From: Candidatus Methylomirabilota bacterium
GTDB taxonomy: Bacteria; Methylomirabilota; Methylomirabilia; Methylomirabilales; 2-02-FULL-66-22
Reading direction: 5' to 3'
NCBI GenBank assembly: GCA_016208645.1
Contig: JACQXP010000332.1
Location: 1-23,093 of the forward strand
Length of the DNA: 23,093 bases
A program made the translations under genes and the position numbers. Shown here in pieces: positions 1 to 8,978 of this stretch. The notes under the pieces are model-generated. The model was not told the DNA's origin. It searched no databases and saw nothing but the letters and a program-made list of their open reading frames with translations. Within the stretch, counting starts at the first letter, position 1; each line of letters opens with the position of its first letter.

Positions 1-660
1 GCCATGTCGGTGGTGGCCATCACCGAGAAGGGGGGCTTCCTCCACGCGCCCGACACCTACATGGACAAGATCGCCGTGGGCTCCAAGGCCAAGGGCGCGG
101 TGGACCTCAGCCTGAGCCCGGAGCAGAACCTCCGGAACATCGCCGATGCCATGAAGTGCTACGTCGAGGACCTCACCGTGGTGATCCTGGACCGGCCGCG
201 GCATACGGAGCTGATCCGCGCCGTCCGCGAGGTGGGAGCCCGCATCAAGCTGATCCAGGACGGGGATGTCTCCGCCGCCATCGCGACGGGGTTCCCGGAC
301 ACGGGCGTGGACGTCCTCTTGGGCATCGGCGGCGCGCCCGAGGGCGTCCTGGCCGCCGCTGCACTCCAGTGCCTGGGCGGGGACATGCAGGGACGCCTGA
401 AGCCTCGCAACGATCAGGAGGTGGAGCGGGCCCGCCGGATGGGCATCAAGGACATCGACCGGATCCACCGCATAGCAGATCTGGCGAAGGGCAACGACAT
501 CATGTTCGCGGCCACGGGCGTCACCGACGGCGACCTGCTTCGCGGCGTCCGGTTCTTCGGCGGCGGAGCGCGGACCCACTCGGTGGTCATGCGGTACCGG
601 TCCGGGACCGTCCGGTTCATCGAGGCGACGCACCGCTTCGACCGGAAACCAGTCTACTAA
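1..660 (+). CDS. glpX: Class II fructose-1,6-bisphosphatase (GlpX), 5' end missing
   Basis: GlpX hydrolyses fructose-1,6-bisphosphate to fructose-6-phosphate in the cytoplasm, in gluconeogenesis or the Calvin cycle. The reading frame is open to the left edge. The family is usually about 320-340 residues, so only the C-terminal two thirds is here, and the ATG at position 4 is internal to the protein rather than the true start. Family signatures visible are MDKIAVG near the left end, the glycine-rich GIGGAPEGV segment, RLKPRN, and the ATGVTDGDLLRGV block near the C terminus. The active-site lysine/aspartate segment of the N-terminal half lies partly outside the window. It ends 124 bp before hisS on the same strand, with a stem-forming repeat directly after the stop. 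Identification is secure; the missing 5' end is a window-edge effect. Confidence 0.93.
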   Translation, partial: AMSVVAITEKGGFLHAPDTYMDKIAVGSKAKGAVDLSLSPEQNLRNIADAMKCYVEDLTVVILDRPRHTELIRAVREVGARIKLIQDGDVSAAIATGFPDTGVDVLLGIGGAPEGVLAAAALQCLGGDMQGRLKPRNDQEVERARRMGIKDIDRIHRIADLAKGNDIMFAATGVTDGDLLRGVRFFGGGARTHSVVMRYRSGTVRFIEATHRFDRKPVY

Positions 661-695
661 CCCCTCACCCTCACCCCCAGGGATGGGGCGAGGGG
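661..695. terminator. Imperfect GC-rich stem after glpX (terminator-like repeat)
   Basis: The stretch directly after the glpX stop reads as a C-rich arm (CCCCTCACCCTCACCCC) followed by a G-rich arm (GGGGCGAGGGG), which can pair imperfectly. A related C-rich/G-rich palindrome occurs at 18246-18300, so this looks like one copy of an intergenic repeat family that may also serve as a terminator. There is no run of T after the stem, so intrinsic termination is uncertain. Confidence 0.4.
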
Positions 696-775
696 AATTT
701 CGGATTTGGGATTTCGGATTGCGGATTTAAATTCGAAATTCAAGATTCGAAATTCGGCATTCGAAATTTTGCAGG
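696..775. repeat. AT-rich word repeat (ATTCGAAATTC / GGATTTSGG type)
   Basis: This is an AT-rich patch in otherwise GC-rich DNA. It is built from short near-identical words: GGATTTGGGATTTCGGATTGCGGATTT, then three copies of a word close to ATTCGAAATTC. No open reading frame or promoter is convincing here. It belongs to the same class of spacer as the patches at 4811-4880, 8403-8433 and 17451-17530. Confidence 0.6.
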
Positions 776-784
776 TAGCGCATA

Positions 785-2056
<1,272 letters not shown>

Positions 2057-3826
2057 ATGAAGGACCGGGCGCGAAGCCTCTATTGCGGAGAGCTGCGGGC
2101 CGCCCACGTCGGCCAGGTGGTCACCCTGAACGGGTGGGTGGATCGCCGCCGGGATCTGGGCGGGCTCATCTTCCTCCACCTGCGCGATCGGGAGGGCGTC
2201 GCCCAGGTCGTCTTCAACCCGGAACGGTTTGCGGCTGCCCACGAGTGCGCCAAGACCATGCGGCCGGAGTTCGTGGTGGCGGTCCGCGGCGAGGTCTGCC
2301 GGCGCCCGTCCGGGACGGAGAATCGCGACCTGGCCACCGGCGAGGTGGAGGTGGTGGGGCAGGACGCGGTCATCCTGAATGACGCCAAGACGCCGGTCTT
2401 CCCCATCGAGGACGAGACGGACGTCGCCGAGGATATCCGCCTGACCTACCGGTACCTGGACCTGCGACGGGCGCCGCTTCAGCGGAACCTGCGCCTGCGG
2501 CACCGCTTTTACCAGGTGACCCGCCGGTACCTCGATTCCCAGGGGTTCATCGAGGTCGAGACGCCCGTCCTCACCAAGAGCACGCCCGAGGGGGCCCGGG
2601 ACTACCTGGTCCCGAGCCGGGTGAACCCGGGTGAGTTCTTCGCCCTGCCCCAGTCGCCGCAACTATTCAAGCAGCTCCTCATGATCTCCGGCTTCGACCG
2701 GTACTTCCAGGTCGTGAAGTGCTTCCGGGACGAGGACCTTCGAGCCGACCGGCAGCCGGAGTTCACCCAGATCGACATCGAGATGTCCTTCGTGGACCGC
2801 GAGGCGGTTCTCACCACCATGGAGGGACTGGTCACCGAGATCTTCCGGGAGATCAAGGGCGTGGACCTGCCCCGGCCGTTCCCGCGCCTCACCTATGACG
2901 GGGCCATCCGGCGGTTCGGCCTGGATGCGCCGGACACGCGGTTCGGCCTGGAATTGCAAGACGTGGGGGACCTCCTCGCCGGCACCGCGTTCCGAGCCTT
3001 CGCCCAGCCGCTTGAGAGCGGGGGGCGGGCCGTGGCGCTGAACGTCAAGGGATGCGGAGGCTACTCCCGGAGCCAGCTCGATCAGCTCGAGGAGTTCGCC
3101 AAAGGGTTCGGGGCCAAGGGCCTCGCCTGGTTCAAGATCGGCCCCGACGGCATCACCTCGCCGATTGCCAAATTCCTGTCGGCCGACACCCTGCAGCGGC
3201 TCCGCGAGTGGATGCAGGGCGAGGAGGGGGATCTGCTCCTGCTCTGTGTGGACCGGCCCAGGGCAGCGGCGGACGCCATGGGGCGGCTGCGCCTGCGCTT
3301 CGGCCAGGAGCTGAAGCTGATCGACCCGGACGCGCTGGCCGTCACCTGGGTCACCGACTTTCCCCTGCTGGAATGGGATGAAAAGGAGGGGCGGTGGTCG
3401 GCCATGCACCACCCGTTCACGTCCCCCGTGGACGAGGACATCCCGCTGTTTGACACCGACCCGGGGAAGATCCGGGCCAAGGCGTACGACTTGGTCCTGA
3501 ACGGGGCCGAGGTGGGCGGGGGGAGCATCCGGATCCACCGGCGGTCTGTGCAGAACAAGATGTTCCAGGCGTTGGGCATCGGCCCGGAGGAGGCGCGGGC
3601 GCGCTTCGGATTCCTCCTGGACGCCCTGGAGTACGGCACGCCCCCCCACGGGGGCATCGCCTTCGGCCTGGACCGGCTGGTGATGATCCTGACGGGGGCG
3701 CCATCCATTCGCGACGTCATCGCCTTCCCCAAGACACAGCGGGCGCAGGACCTCATGATGGCCGCCCCCTCCCCGGTGGACCCGGCCCAACTGCGCGAGC
3801 TGCACATCAAGCTTGACCTGACCTGA
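2057..3826 (+). CDS. aspS: Aspartate-tRNA ligase
   Basis: Class IIb synthetase charging tRNA-Asp (possibly also tRNA-Asn, which cannot be decided here). The 589-residue length fits bacterial-type AspRS: an OB-fold anticodon domain at about residues 1-110, the catalytic core, the bacterial GAD insertion at about residues 285-415, then motif 3. Visible motifs are the KSTPEGARDYLVPSR block, the QSPQLFKQLLM flipping-loop region, FRDEDLRADRQPEFTQ (motif 2), GGGSIRIHR, and GIAFGLDRLVMIL (motif 3). The ATG follows the hisS stop with no gap, so translation is probably coupled to hisS. The gene runs towards the convergent xerD-type gene and a perfect palindrome lies between them. Confidence 0.97.
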   Translation: MKDRARSLYCGELRAAHVGQVVTLNGWVDRRRDLGGLIFLHLRDREGVAQVVFNPERFAAAHECAKTMRPEFVVAVRGEVCRRPSGTENRDLATGEVEVVGQDAVILNDAKTPVFPIEDETDVAEDIRLTYRYLDLRRAPLQRNLRLRHRFYQVTRRYLDSQGFIEVETPVLTKSTPEGARDYLVPSRVNPGEFFALPQSPQLFKQLLMISGFDRYFQVVKCFRDEDLRADRQPEFTQIDIEMSFVDREAVLTTMEGLVTEIFREIKGVDLPRPFPRLTYDGAIRRFGLDAPDTRFGLELQDVGDLLAGTAFRAFAQPLESGGRAVALNVKGCGGYSRSQLDQLEEFAKGFGAKGLAWFKIGPDGITSPIAKFLSADTLQRLREWMQGEEGDLLLLCVDRPRAAADAMGRLRLRFGQELKLIDPDALAVTWVTDFPLLEWDEKEGRWSAMHHPFTSPVDEDIPLFDTDPGKIRAKAYDLVLNGAEVGGGSIRIHRRSVQNKMFQALGIGPEEARARFGFLLDALEYGTPPHGGIAFGLDRLVMILTGAPSIRDVIAFPKTQRAQDLMMAAPSPVDPAQLRELHIKLDLT

Positions 3827-3836
3827 CTAGGTTAGC

Positions 3837-3883
3837 AAAATATCAAGGCCTGACCCCACAATGGGGTCAGGCCTTGATATTTT
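3837..3883. terminator. Perfect 22-bp inverted repeat, likely bidirectional terminator
   Basis: Arms at 3837-3858 and 3862-3883 are exact reverse complements across a 3-nt CAA loop. Each arm begins or ends in AAAA/TTTT, so the transcript in either direction would form a hairpin followed by U residues. It sits between convergent aspS (stop 3826) and the xerD-type gene (stop 3901), exactly where a shared terminator is expected. The TCAAGGCCTGACCCC core also resembles palindromes that occur as dispersed repeats in other bacteria; that part is from memory. Confidence 0.8.
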
Positions 3884-3900
3884 GATATTGCCGGTGGTGC

Positions 3901-4788
3901 TCAGGCGCGCGGGTGGTACTTGTCGTAGATGGCCTTGAGGTGGGCGCGGCTGAGGTGGGTGTAGATCTGGGTGGTGCCGATGTCGGCGTGGCCGAGCATC
4001 AACTGGACGGAGCGGAGGTCCGCCCCCCGCTCCAAGAGGTGGGTGGCGAAGGAGTGGCGCAGCGTGTGGGGGGTCACCGGCTTGGTGATGCCGGCGGTCC
4101 GGACCTCCCGCTTCAGGATCTGCCAGAACATCTGGCGCGTGAGCCCGCGGCCGTGCCGGCCGAGAAAGAGGTGGGGGCTGGGGCGGCGCCTCTCCAGCCG
4201 GGGCCGCCCGTGGGTGAGATAGGCGCGCAGGCTCTCGGCGGCAGCATCCCCCAGGGGCACCAGCCGCTCCTTATCGCCTTTCCCCAGGACGCGGACGATC
4301 CCGACAGCAAGGTTCAGGTCGGCCAGGCACACTCCTACCAGCTCCGACACGCGTAACCCGGACGCATACAGCAGCTCCAGCATGGCACGATCCCGGAACT
4401 CCCGAGGGGTCCGTGCCTCGCGCGGAGCCAGGAGATGATCCACCTCGTCACTGCTCAGCACCGTGGGGAGGCGGCGCCACGGACGGGGCGATTCCAGGTG
4501 GGACGTGGGATCCTGGGCGGCGTGGCCCTCGCGGACCAGGAAGCGGTGAAACTGGCGGATCGCCGACAGGTGGCGGGCGACGGAACGCGGGCTCAGTTCC
4601 GCCTCGCGCAGCGCCAGCAGGTACCGAGGCACCTCGGCCCGATCCAGGGCGGTCACCCGCTTGCGCCGGCCCTTCAGGTAGGCCGCGTAGCGCGCCAGGT
4701 CACGCCGGTACGCCTCCAGGCTGTTCTGGGCGAGACCGCGCTCTACCACCAGATGTTCGAGGAAGCGGTCGAGCAGGGCATCCATCAC
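3901..4788 (-). CDS. xerD: Tyrosine recombinase XerD/XerC family
   Basis: Site-specific recombinase that, in the Xer family, resolves chromosome dimers at dif. The 295-residue length is standard. An N-terminal SAM-like core-binding domain spans about residues 4-88, followed by the catalytic domain. All catalytic positions are visible: R146 in SGLRVSEL, K170 in GKGDKER, H241 and R244 in HTLRHSFATH, H267 in LGHADI and the nucleophile Y276 in TQIYTHLS. The start is GTG at 4788, followed at once by ATG at 4785; either could be used and neither has a strong Shine-Dalgarno. It could be XerC rather than XerD. No phage or integron genes are next to it, which favours the housekeeping role over a mobile-element integrase. 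Confidence 0.9.
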   Translation of the reverse strand: MMDALLDRFLEHLVVERGLAQNSLEAYRRDLARYAAYLKGRRKRVTALDRAEVPRYLLALREAELSPRSVARHLSAIRQFHRFLVREGHAAQDPTSHLESPRPWRRLPTVLSSDEVDHLLAPREARTPREFRDRAMLELLYASGLRVSELVGVCLADLNLAVGIVRVLGKGDKERLVPLGDAAAESLRAYLTHGRPRLERRRPSPHLFLGRHGRGLTRQMFWQILKREVRTAGITKPVTPHTLRHSFATHLLERGADLRSVQLMLGHADIGTTQIYTHLSRAHLKAIYDKYHPRA

Positions 4789-4810
4789 GGGCTGAAATCG
4801 ACCTCAATGC

Positions 4811-4880
4811 AAAACCGACAACCGACAATTGAAAACCGGACACCCGAGCCTTTCGGTTTTTCGTTGTCAGTTGTCTGTTT
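4811..4880. repeat. Imperfect inverted repeat of AAAACCGACAACCGACAA words
   Basis: The gap between the GT4 gene and the recombinase gene holds AAAACCGACAACCGACAATTG on one side. On the other side is the near reverse complement, around TTTTTCGTTGTCAGTTGTCTGTTTT. Both arms are made of the repeated word CGACAA/TGACAA. The base composition is much richer in A+T than the flanks. It may fold into a hairpin ending the glycosyltransferase transcript. No gene is seen here. Confidence 0.6.
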
Positions 4881-4904
4881 TAAATTTTCCATTGCCTCAC
4901 CAGG

Positions 4905-6095
4905 TCAGGCTTCCCTGGGTCGGACCGCGCGAACATGGGCCGGAACGGTCCGGCCGGCGCGAACCAGCCCCTCGTAGAGTCCGAGCAGTCTGGCGGCACA
5001 GGCATCCGGGGCATACCCTGCCGCAATTCGCCGTCCCGCCATCCCCATGACCTGCCTTCGCGCCGGCTGTCCCCACAGCTCCACCACGCTTCTCGCGAAC
5101 GGCTCCGGCTCCTCCGGCGTGAGGATGCCGGCCTGGCCATCCCCAAGCAAATTCTCCGCCGCATCCGAGATCACTGCCACCACGGGCAAGCCGGCGGCCA
5201 TGGCCTCCAGGACCACGATCCCCTGGGTCTCGGACGTGGAGGGAAAGAGGAAGAGGTCGGCTGCCCGGTAATAATCGCCCACCGCCTCGTGGGGCACCAC
5301 ACCGACGAAGCGGACGCGCTCCCCGATGCCGAGATCGCGCGTCATCCGTTCGAGCCGGGCACGGTCGTCCCCTTCACCCACCAGGACCAATCGCGCAGCC
5401 GGCAGATCCCGGAGGATGAGAGTGCATGCCGACAGGAGGAATGCCTGATTCTTCTCGCGCGCCAGGCGACCGACACTCAGGCAGAGCGGATCCCCCTCAC
5501 CGAGGCCGAGGTCACGCCGGGCCTCCATCCGGGACATTCCCGCCGACCGGGGAGAGAGCGCCACACCTGTCGGGACGATCGCGACCGGGGTCGTCACGCC
5601 ATGTGTGTGCAGCGTGCGAGCTACCGCGGGTCCGGGCGCGATCACCAGGTCGGCGCGGTTGGCAAAGGCCACGGCCTGCCGCACGGCCAGGCGGGCGACC
5701 AGGTGGGATGGACCGGGGACGTAGTGGGCGTAGCGGTCGTAGTGGGTGTGGTACGTGTAGACCAGCGGCCTCTTCGACCGGCGGGCCCACCGGGCAGCGG
5801 CCGCCCCGAGCAAGAGCGGATGCTGCGCGTGGAAGACGTCGAGCTGGAGAGCCGCCACCCTGCTGCCCACGCCCGGCCACGATGCCACCGGCAGCACGTA
5901 GGCATGGTGCGTGGGCGCGCGGAACCCCGGGACCCGCAGGACACCGGGCTCGGGCGGGCCGCCATCCGGGTATCGCGGCGCGACGACGGTCACCTCATGG
6001 CCCGCCCGGCGGAAGGCCCGGGCGAAACTCTCCACCGAGGTCGCCAGGCCGTTGACCAGCGGCCGGTAGTTATTGGTGAAGAGTCCAATTCTCAT
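4905..6095 (-). CDS. Glycosyltransferase family 4 (group 1)
   Basis: Retaining GT-B glycosyltransferase that would transfer a sugar from a nucleotide-sugar donor, most likely to a lipid or glycan at the inner face of the membrane. The 396-residue length is typical. The N-terminal half shows the GT4 opening MRIGLFTNNYRPLVNG and YHTHYDRY, as in diacylglycerol glucosyltransferase and PimB-like enzymes. The C-terminal half carries SVGRLAREKN and the donor-binding segment around SETQGIVVLEAMAAGLPVVA, where the conserved glutamates lie. No signal peptide or membrane helix is seen. It lies 85 bp downstream of a membrane GT2 gene on the same strand, suggesting joint work on a glycolipid or polysaccharide. 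Acceptor and sugar cannot be read from the sequence. Confidence 0.88.
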   Translation of the reverse strand: MRIGLFTNNYRPLVNGLATSVESFARAFRRAGHEVTVVAPRYPDGGPPEPGVLRVPGFRAPTHHAYVLPVASWPGVGSRVAALQLDVFHAQHPLLLGAAAARWARRSKRPLVYTYHTHYDRYAHYVPGPSHLVARLAVRQAVAFANRADLVIAPGPAVARTLHTHGVTTPVAIVPTGVALSPRSAGMSRMEARRDLGLGEGDPLCLSVGRLAREKNQAFLLSACTLILRDLPAARLVLVGEGDDRARLERMTRDLGIGERVRFVGVVPHEAVGDYYRAADLFLFPSTSETQGIVVLEAMAAGLPVVAVISDAAENLLGDGQAGILTPEEPEPFARSVVELWGQPARRQVMGMAGRRIAAGYAPDACAARLLGLYEGLVRAGRTVPAHVRAVRPREA

Positions 6096-6180
6096 GGGGG
6101 CGTGCCGCGTTCCCTCTCCCGCCCGTCAGGGGGCCCACATCCTGACAGCGCGGAAGGTGGGACATGGCACGGGCGAGAGA

Positions 6181-7866
6181 TCATTTCCGGGTGACGGGCG
6201 TGTAGGTGATGGGCAAGCCCAGGGCCAGCTTCCCCTGGGTGTACAGTTGGGCCGTGGCCATGAGGAAGTAGTTATGCAGGTTGATGGGGGAGAAGACCAG
6301 GCGGAACCACTCCATGAACTTTCGGGTAGGGCGCCAGCGCCGTGGCGCGCGCTGATAGATGATCGGCTTCAGGGTGTGGGGGACCACCACCATGCCCAGG
6401 AGCATGGACGAGGTGAGGACGATGGTCTGGAAGATCAGGTTGAATGCCGCCATGGGGCTCACGCACAGGCTCTTTCCCCCCAGCTTCAGAGCCAGGACGT
6501 CGGGCGAGAGGAAGACGGGCACCGGCCACAGGTCCCGCACGCACGGGCTGATCCAGGAGATGAGGATGAGCTGCGCCGGCAGCAGGACGGTGAGGGGCGG
6601 CATGGCATTGGCCAGCAGGGCGCGGAGGCCCTGGAAGGTCTTGGTCTTCACCAGGGGCATCCCGGGGCGGCGGAACTTCCGCCGGTAGCGCACCACGAAC
6701 TTCACGTCCACGGCACCCCGCGCCCAGCGGGCGATCTGCCCCCAGGATTCCCGGGTGGTGAGGGGCGCCTGACCCCAGGTCGGGATCTTCAGCGGCGCCA
6801 CCCGGTAGCCCTCCATCACCACCTTGTAGCGGAACTGCATGTCCTCGTTGTGGCGGTTGGGCTCGAAATAGTCCACGGCCCGGAAGGCCTCGAAGTCCAG
6901 GCTGGTCCCCGGACCCAGGACCAGGTAGTCCCCCCGGGTCTGCATCTTCCCCATCTGGTAGAGCACGAAGCCCGTGTTGTGCAGCCGCGGGAGCATGGGG
7001 ACCTTCCAGTAGTTCGCCGTGTAGGTCGTCAGGGATTGCAGTACCACCCCCCGGGCGCCGCGCGACGGGGCCTGGGCATCCTCTTCGCGATGGGTCCACT
7101 CGCGGAAGGCCAGATCCTGCGGGTGGAGGATGGTATCGGCGTCAATGATCAGGACCTTGACGCCGCCCGCGGGAACCGGGAAGTTCCCGTCGGCGATCCG
7201 CGCCGCCAGCCACCGCCCGGCCGTGGTGATGGAGGTCGCCTTGCACTTTACGGCCAGGCCCTCCGTGGGGTACACGAACGGCTCGACCCGCATCCGTGGC
7301 TCGAAGACCTCCACGACATCTTCCAGCCTCTCCAGCGTGGTCCGGTCCTCTGCCTCGACGATGGGAACCAGGGTGACCAGGGACTTGGGGTAGCGCAGCC
7401 GCTCCACCGAGAGGAAGGTCTGGAACAGGACGTGCCGGTTGCTCTCGTTCTTGAGCGGCATGAAGATGACGTAGTGGCTGAGCGGTGCCCCCTGGGAGCG
7501 GAGGCGATCCAGCCAATCCACCTCCAGGTTCTGGAGGATGGTCTGCCGGGTCTTGTGCGCCCGGACCATGTTCACGATCAGGAACCCGATCCAGAAGGAG
7601 ATGAAGCCGAACCGGAAGACCTCGGCCGGGAACGGATCCCGCAGGAGATAGCGGAGGAGGGGATACACCAAGAGGAGCAGGAGGGTGGTGAGAAACGGCG
7701 CGATCTCCAGCAGGCGGTCGGTTCCCGGCTGGAGGAGCGAATCATGCAGCCTCTGGGAGAAGCGTCGGACGAAAAAAAAGGCCCGCCCGTTGTCCTCCGG
7801 TTGCGCCGGGCGAGCCATGGTGGAGGCATCCGGGGCCTCTTCAGCCCCGGCAAGGATCGCGCCCAT
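6181..7866 (-). CDS. Membrane glycosyltransferase family 2, processive type
   Basis: Inverting GT2 enzyme expected to build a polysaccharide or glycolipid at the inner membrane. With the chosen start the protein has 561 residues. Two N-terminal membrane segments (about residues 52-75 and 84-101) precede the GT-A domain. The GT-A domain shows the metal-binding DAD at 242-244, an ED pair at 341-342, and QIARW at 377-381, which fits the QxxRW motif of processive synthases. Further hydrophobic segments lie near 410-440 and 470-500. The start at 7866 was chosen because GGAG sits 7 nt upstream; it overlaps the end of dtd by 26 bp, suggesting coupling. A GTG/ATG further upstream (7914) and an ATG at 7818 are less likely. 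The product is unknown; it pairs with the GT4 gene downstream. Confidence 0.82.
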   Translation of the reverse strand: MGAILAGAEEAPDASTMARPAQPEDNGRAFFFVRRFSQRLHDSLLQPGTDRLLEIAPFLTTLLLLLVYPLLRYLLRDPFPAEVFRFGFISFWIGFLIVNMVRAHKTRQTILQNLEVDWLDRLRSQGAPLSHYVIFMPLKNESNRHVLFQTFLSVERLRYPKSLVTLVPIVEAEDRTTLERLEDVVEVFEPRMRVEPFVYPTEGLAVKCKATSITTAGRWLAARIADGNFPVPAGGVKVLIIDADTILHPQDLAFREWTHREEDAQAPSRGARGVVLQSLTTYTANYWKVPMLPRLHNTGFVLYQMGKMQTRGDYLVLGPGTSLDFEAFRAVDYFEPNRHNEDMQFRYKVVMEGYRVAPLKIPTWGQAPLTTRESWGQIARWARGAVDVKFVVRYRRKFRRPGMPLVKTKTFQGLRALLANAMPPLTVLLPAQLILISWISPCVRDLWPVPVFLSPDVLALKLGGKSLCVSPMAAFNLIFQTIVLTSSMLLGMVVVPHTLKPIIYQRAPRRWRPTRKFMEWFRLVFSPINLHNYFLMATAQLYTQGKLALGLPITYTPVTRK

Positions 7867-8341
7867 GGCTGTACTCCGAGAGCCCGCGGGGGGTTTCCCC
7901 CCCGGGCGAATCAAGCATGACCGTGACGGGTCCGTCGTTGACCAGTTCCACCTGCATGGTTGCCTGGAACCGGCCAGCGGCCGTGATTATTCCACGGGAG
8001 GCCAGATTGTCAACGAATTTCTCGAACAGCGGCCGGGCTTTGTCCGCAGGAGCGGATGCGTCGAAGCTGGGTCGCCGCCCCTTGCGCGCGTCGCCGTACA
8101 GGGTGAATTGCGAGACCGCCAGCGCCTGCCCCCCTACCTCCAGAAGCGAGCGGTTCATCTTCCCCGCCGCGTCCTCGAAGATCCGGAGGTGGGCGACCTT
8201 CTCGGCCATCCAGGCCAGATCGGTTTCCCCGTCCCCACTCCTGAATGCCACGAAGAGCAACAGCCCGGGCCCGATGGCCGCCACCGTTTCCCCGTCAACC
8301 TGCACGGCCGCCCGGGCAACGCGCTGGATCAGGACCCGCAT
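7841..8341 (-). CDS. dtd: D-aminoacyl-tRNA deacylase (DTD)
   Basis: Hydrolyses D-aminoacyl-tRNA (and Gly-tRNA-Ala) so that D-amino acids are not built into protein. The start at 8341 gives MRVLIQRV, the usual family N terminus, with GGAG 8 nt upstream; an in-frame ATG ten codons earlier (8371) is less likely. The catalytic SQFTLYGD motif spans residues 77-84 and the cross-subunit NDGPVT motif spans 135-140. The family normally ends near residue 145. This protein has 166 residues, with an extra 21-residue glycine- and arginine-rich tail that overlaps the start of the next gene, so the tail is probably just read-on sequence rather than a domain. It overlaps the GT2 gene by 26 bp. Confidence 0.92.
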   Translation of the reverse strand: MRVLIQRVARAAVQVDGETVAAIGPGLLLFVAFRSGDGETDLAWMAEKVAHLRIFEDAAGKMNRSLLEVGGQALAVSQFTLYGDARKGRRPSFDASAPADKARPLFEKFVDNLASRGIITAAGRFQATMQVELVNDGPVTVMLDSPGGETPRGLSEYSHGRDPCRG

Positions 8342-8402
8342 CCCCGTCTCCGTCTTCTTCGGCTGGGACATTCACAACGGTGATCGTGATGAATCCGGCG
8401 CA

Positions 8403-8433
8403 AATGACCAATGACCAATTTCCAATTCCCAAT
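8403..8433. repeat. AT-rich word repeat (ATGACCAATGACCAATTTCCAATTCCC)
   Basis: The words ATGACC/ATGACC and AATTTCC/AATTCCC follow one another in this short AT-rich patch between dtd and the VOC gene. Read on the minus strand it directly follows the coding sequence of an acetyltransferase-like N terminus, in the place where the rest of that gene would be. It belongs to the same spacer class as the other AT-rich patches in the window. Confidence 0.55.
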
Positions 8434-8499
8434 GATGGTGGCAATGGCCGCCGCGTCGGCCTCTCCTGCATCGCGGATCGTTAGGGCGTCCTGAGTCAT
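8434..8499 (-). pseudogene. N-terminal remnant of a GNAT-type acetyltransferase
   Basis: From an ATG at 8499, preceded by a GGGAAGG Shine-Dalgarno-like sequence, 22 codons read MTQDALTIRDAGEADAAAIATI. This closely resembles the first strand and helix of GNAT acetyltransferases (xxIRxAxxxDAxAIxxIYN). The frame then runs straight into the AT-rich word repeat (IGNWKLVIGHL) and on into arginine-rich nonsense ending near 8329 within dtd. The acetyl-CoA binding motif is absent. I read this as the surviving 5' end of a deleted gene. The fragment is short, so chance similarity remains possible. Confidence 0.45.
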
Positions 8500-8533
8500 G
8501 AGCCTTCCCGAGAAAGGATATCCAGCCGGCGTG

Positions 8534-8926
8534 TTACGAAACGGCATTCGGGTAGTTCGATACTTCGAACAGATTGCCGTCCGGGTCACGCATGTAGACG
8601 GACTCGATAGGCCCGACAGCCCCCGTCCGCCTCACGGGGCCCTCCAGGATCTCAACGCCGCACGACCGGATGTGGTCCATCACCTGGGGCAGCGGGATCT
8701 CAGTGATGAAGCAGAGGTCGCCGGACCCCGGGGTGGGATTCGCAGCTTTCGGGTTGAATTCCTTCCCGCGCTCGTGGAGGTTGATCTTCTGCCGGCCGAA
8801 TTGCAGCGCCTTTCGTCCCTCTCCGAACGTCACCACCTGCATCCCGAGGACGCGCGAGTAGAAGTCACAGGTGACTGCGATATCTTGCACCGTCAGGACA
8901 AGGTGATCAATCCGCTCGATCTGCAT
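8534..8926 (-). CDS. VOC-superfamily protein, GLOD5-like
   Basis: Small metal-dependent enzyme of the vicinal oxygen chelate (glyoxalase/bleomycin resistance/dioxygenase) fold. The 130 residues cover a full paired beta-alpha-beta-beta-beta module. IDHLVLTV at 6-13 begins the first half and KINLHERGKEFNPKA at 47-61 closes it. In the second half ITEIPL, EGPVRRTGAVGPI and MRDPDGNLFEVSNY are strongly like the glyoxalase-domain-containing protein 5 group. Likely metal ligands are H8, H51 and E121. The start ATG at 8926 has GGAG about 10 nt upstream. Its substrate is not known for this group. It is followed by the acetyltransferase remnant and preceded by a Rid-family gene on the same strand. Confidence 0.88.
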   Translation of the reverse strand: MQIERIDHLVLTVQDIAVTCDFYSRVLGMQVVTFGEGRKALQFGRQKINLHERGKEFNPKAANPTPGSGDLCFITEIPLPQVMDHIRSCGVEILEGPVRRTGAVGPIESVYMRDPDGNLFEVSNYPNAVS

Positions 8927-8978
8927 GGCGGGCGCTCCCCGGGGGTTCTCCTTCCCTCCGCTGGTTCTCGCTCTCGCT

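Noticed and set aside
696..775. CRISPR array
   Set aside because: The repeated words are about 10 nt, unequal and without spacers of regular length; no cas genes are present.
3901..4788. Integrase of a genomic island or phage
   Set aside because: The protein has standard Xer length and domain layout, and no attachment-site repeats, tRNA gene or phage genes are beside it.
6073..7920. Long open frame (615 codons) on the plus strand opposite the GT2 gene
   Set aside because: Antisense shadow of a clear membrane glycosyltransferase; low-complexity translation rich in Gln, Gly and His.
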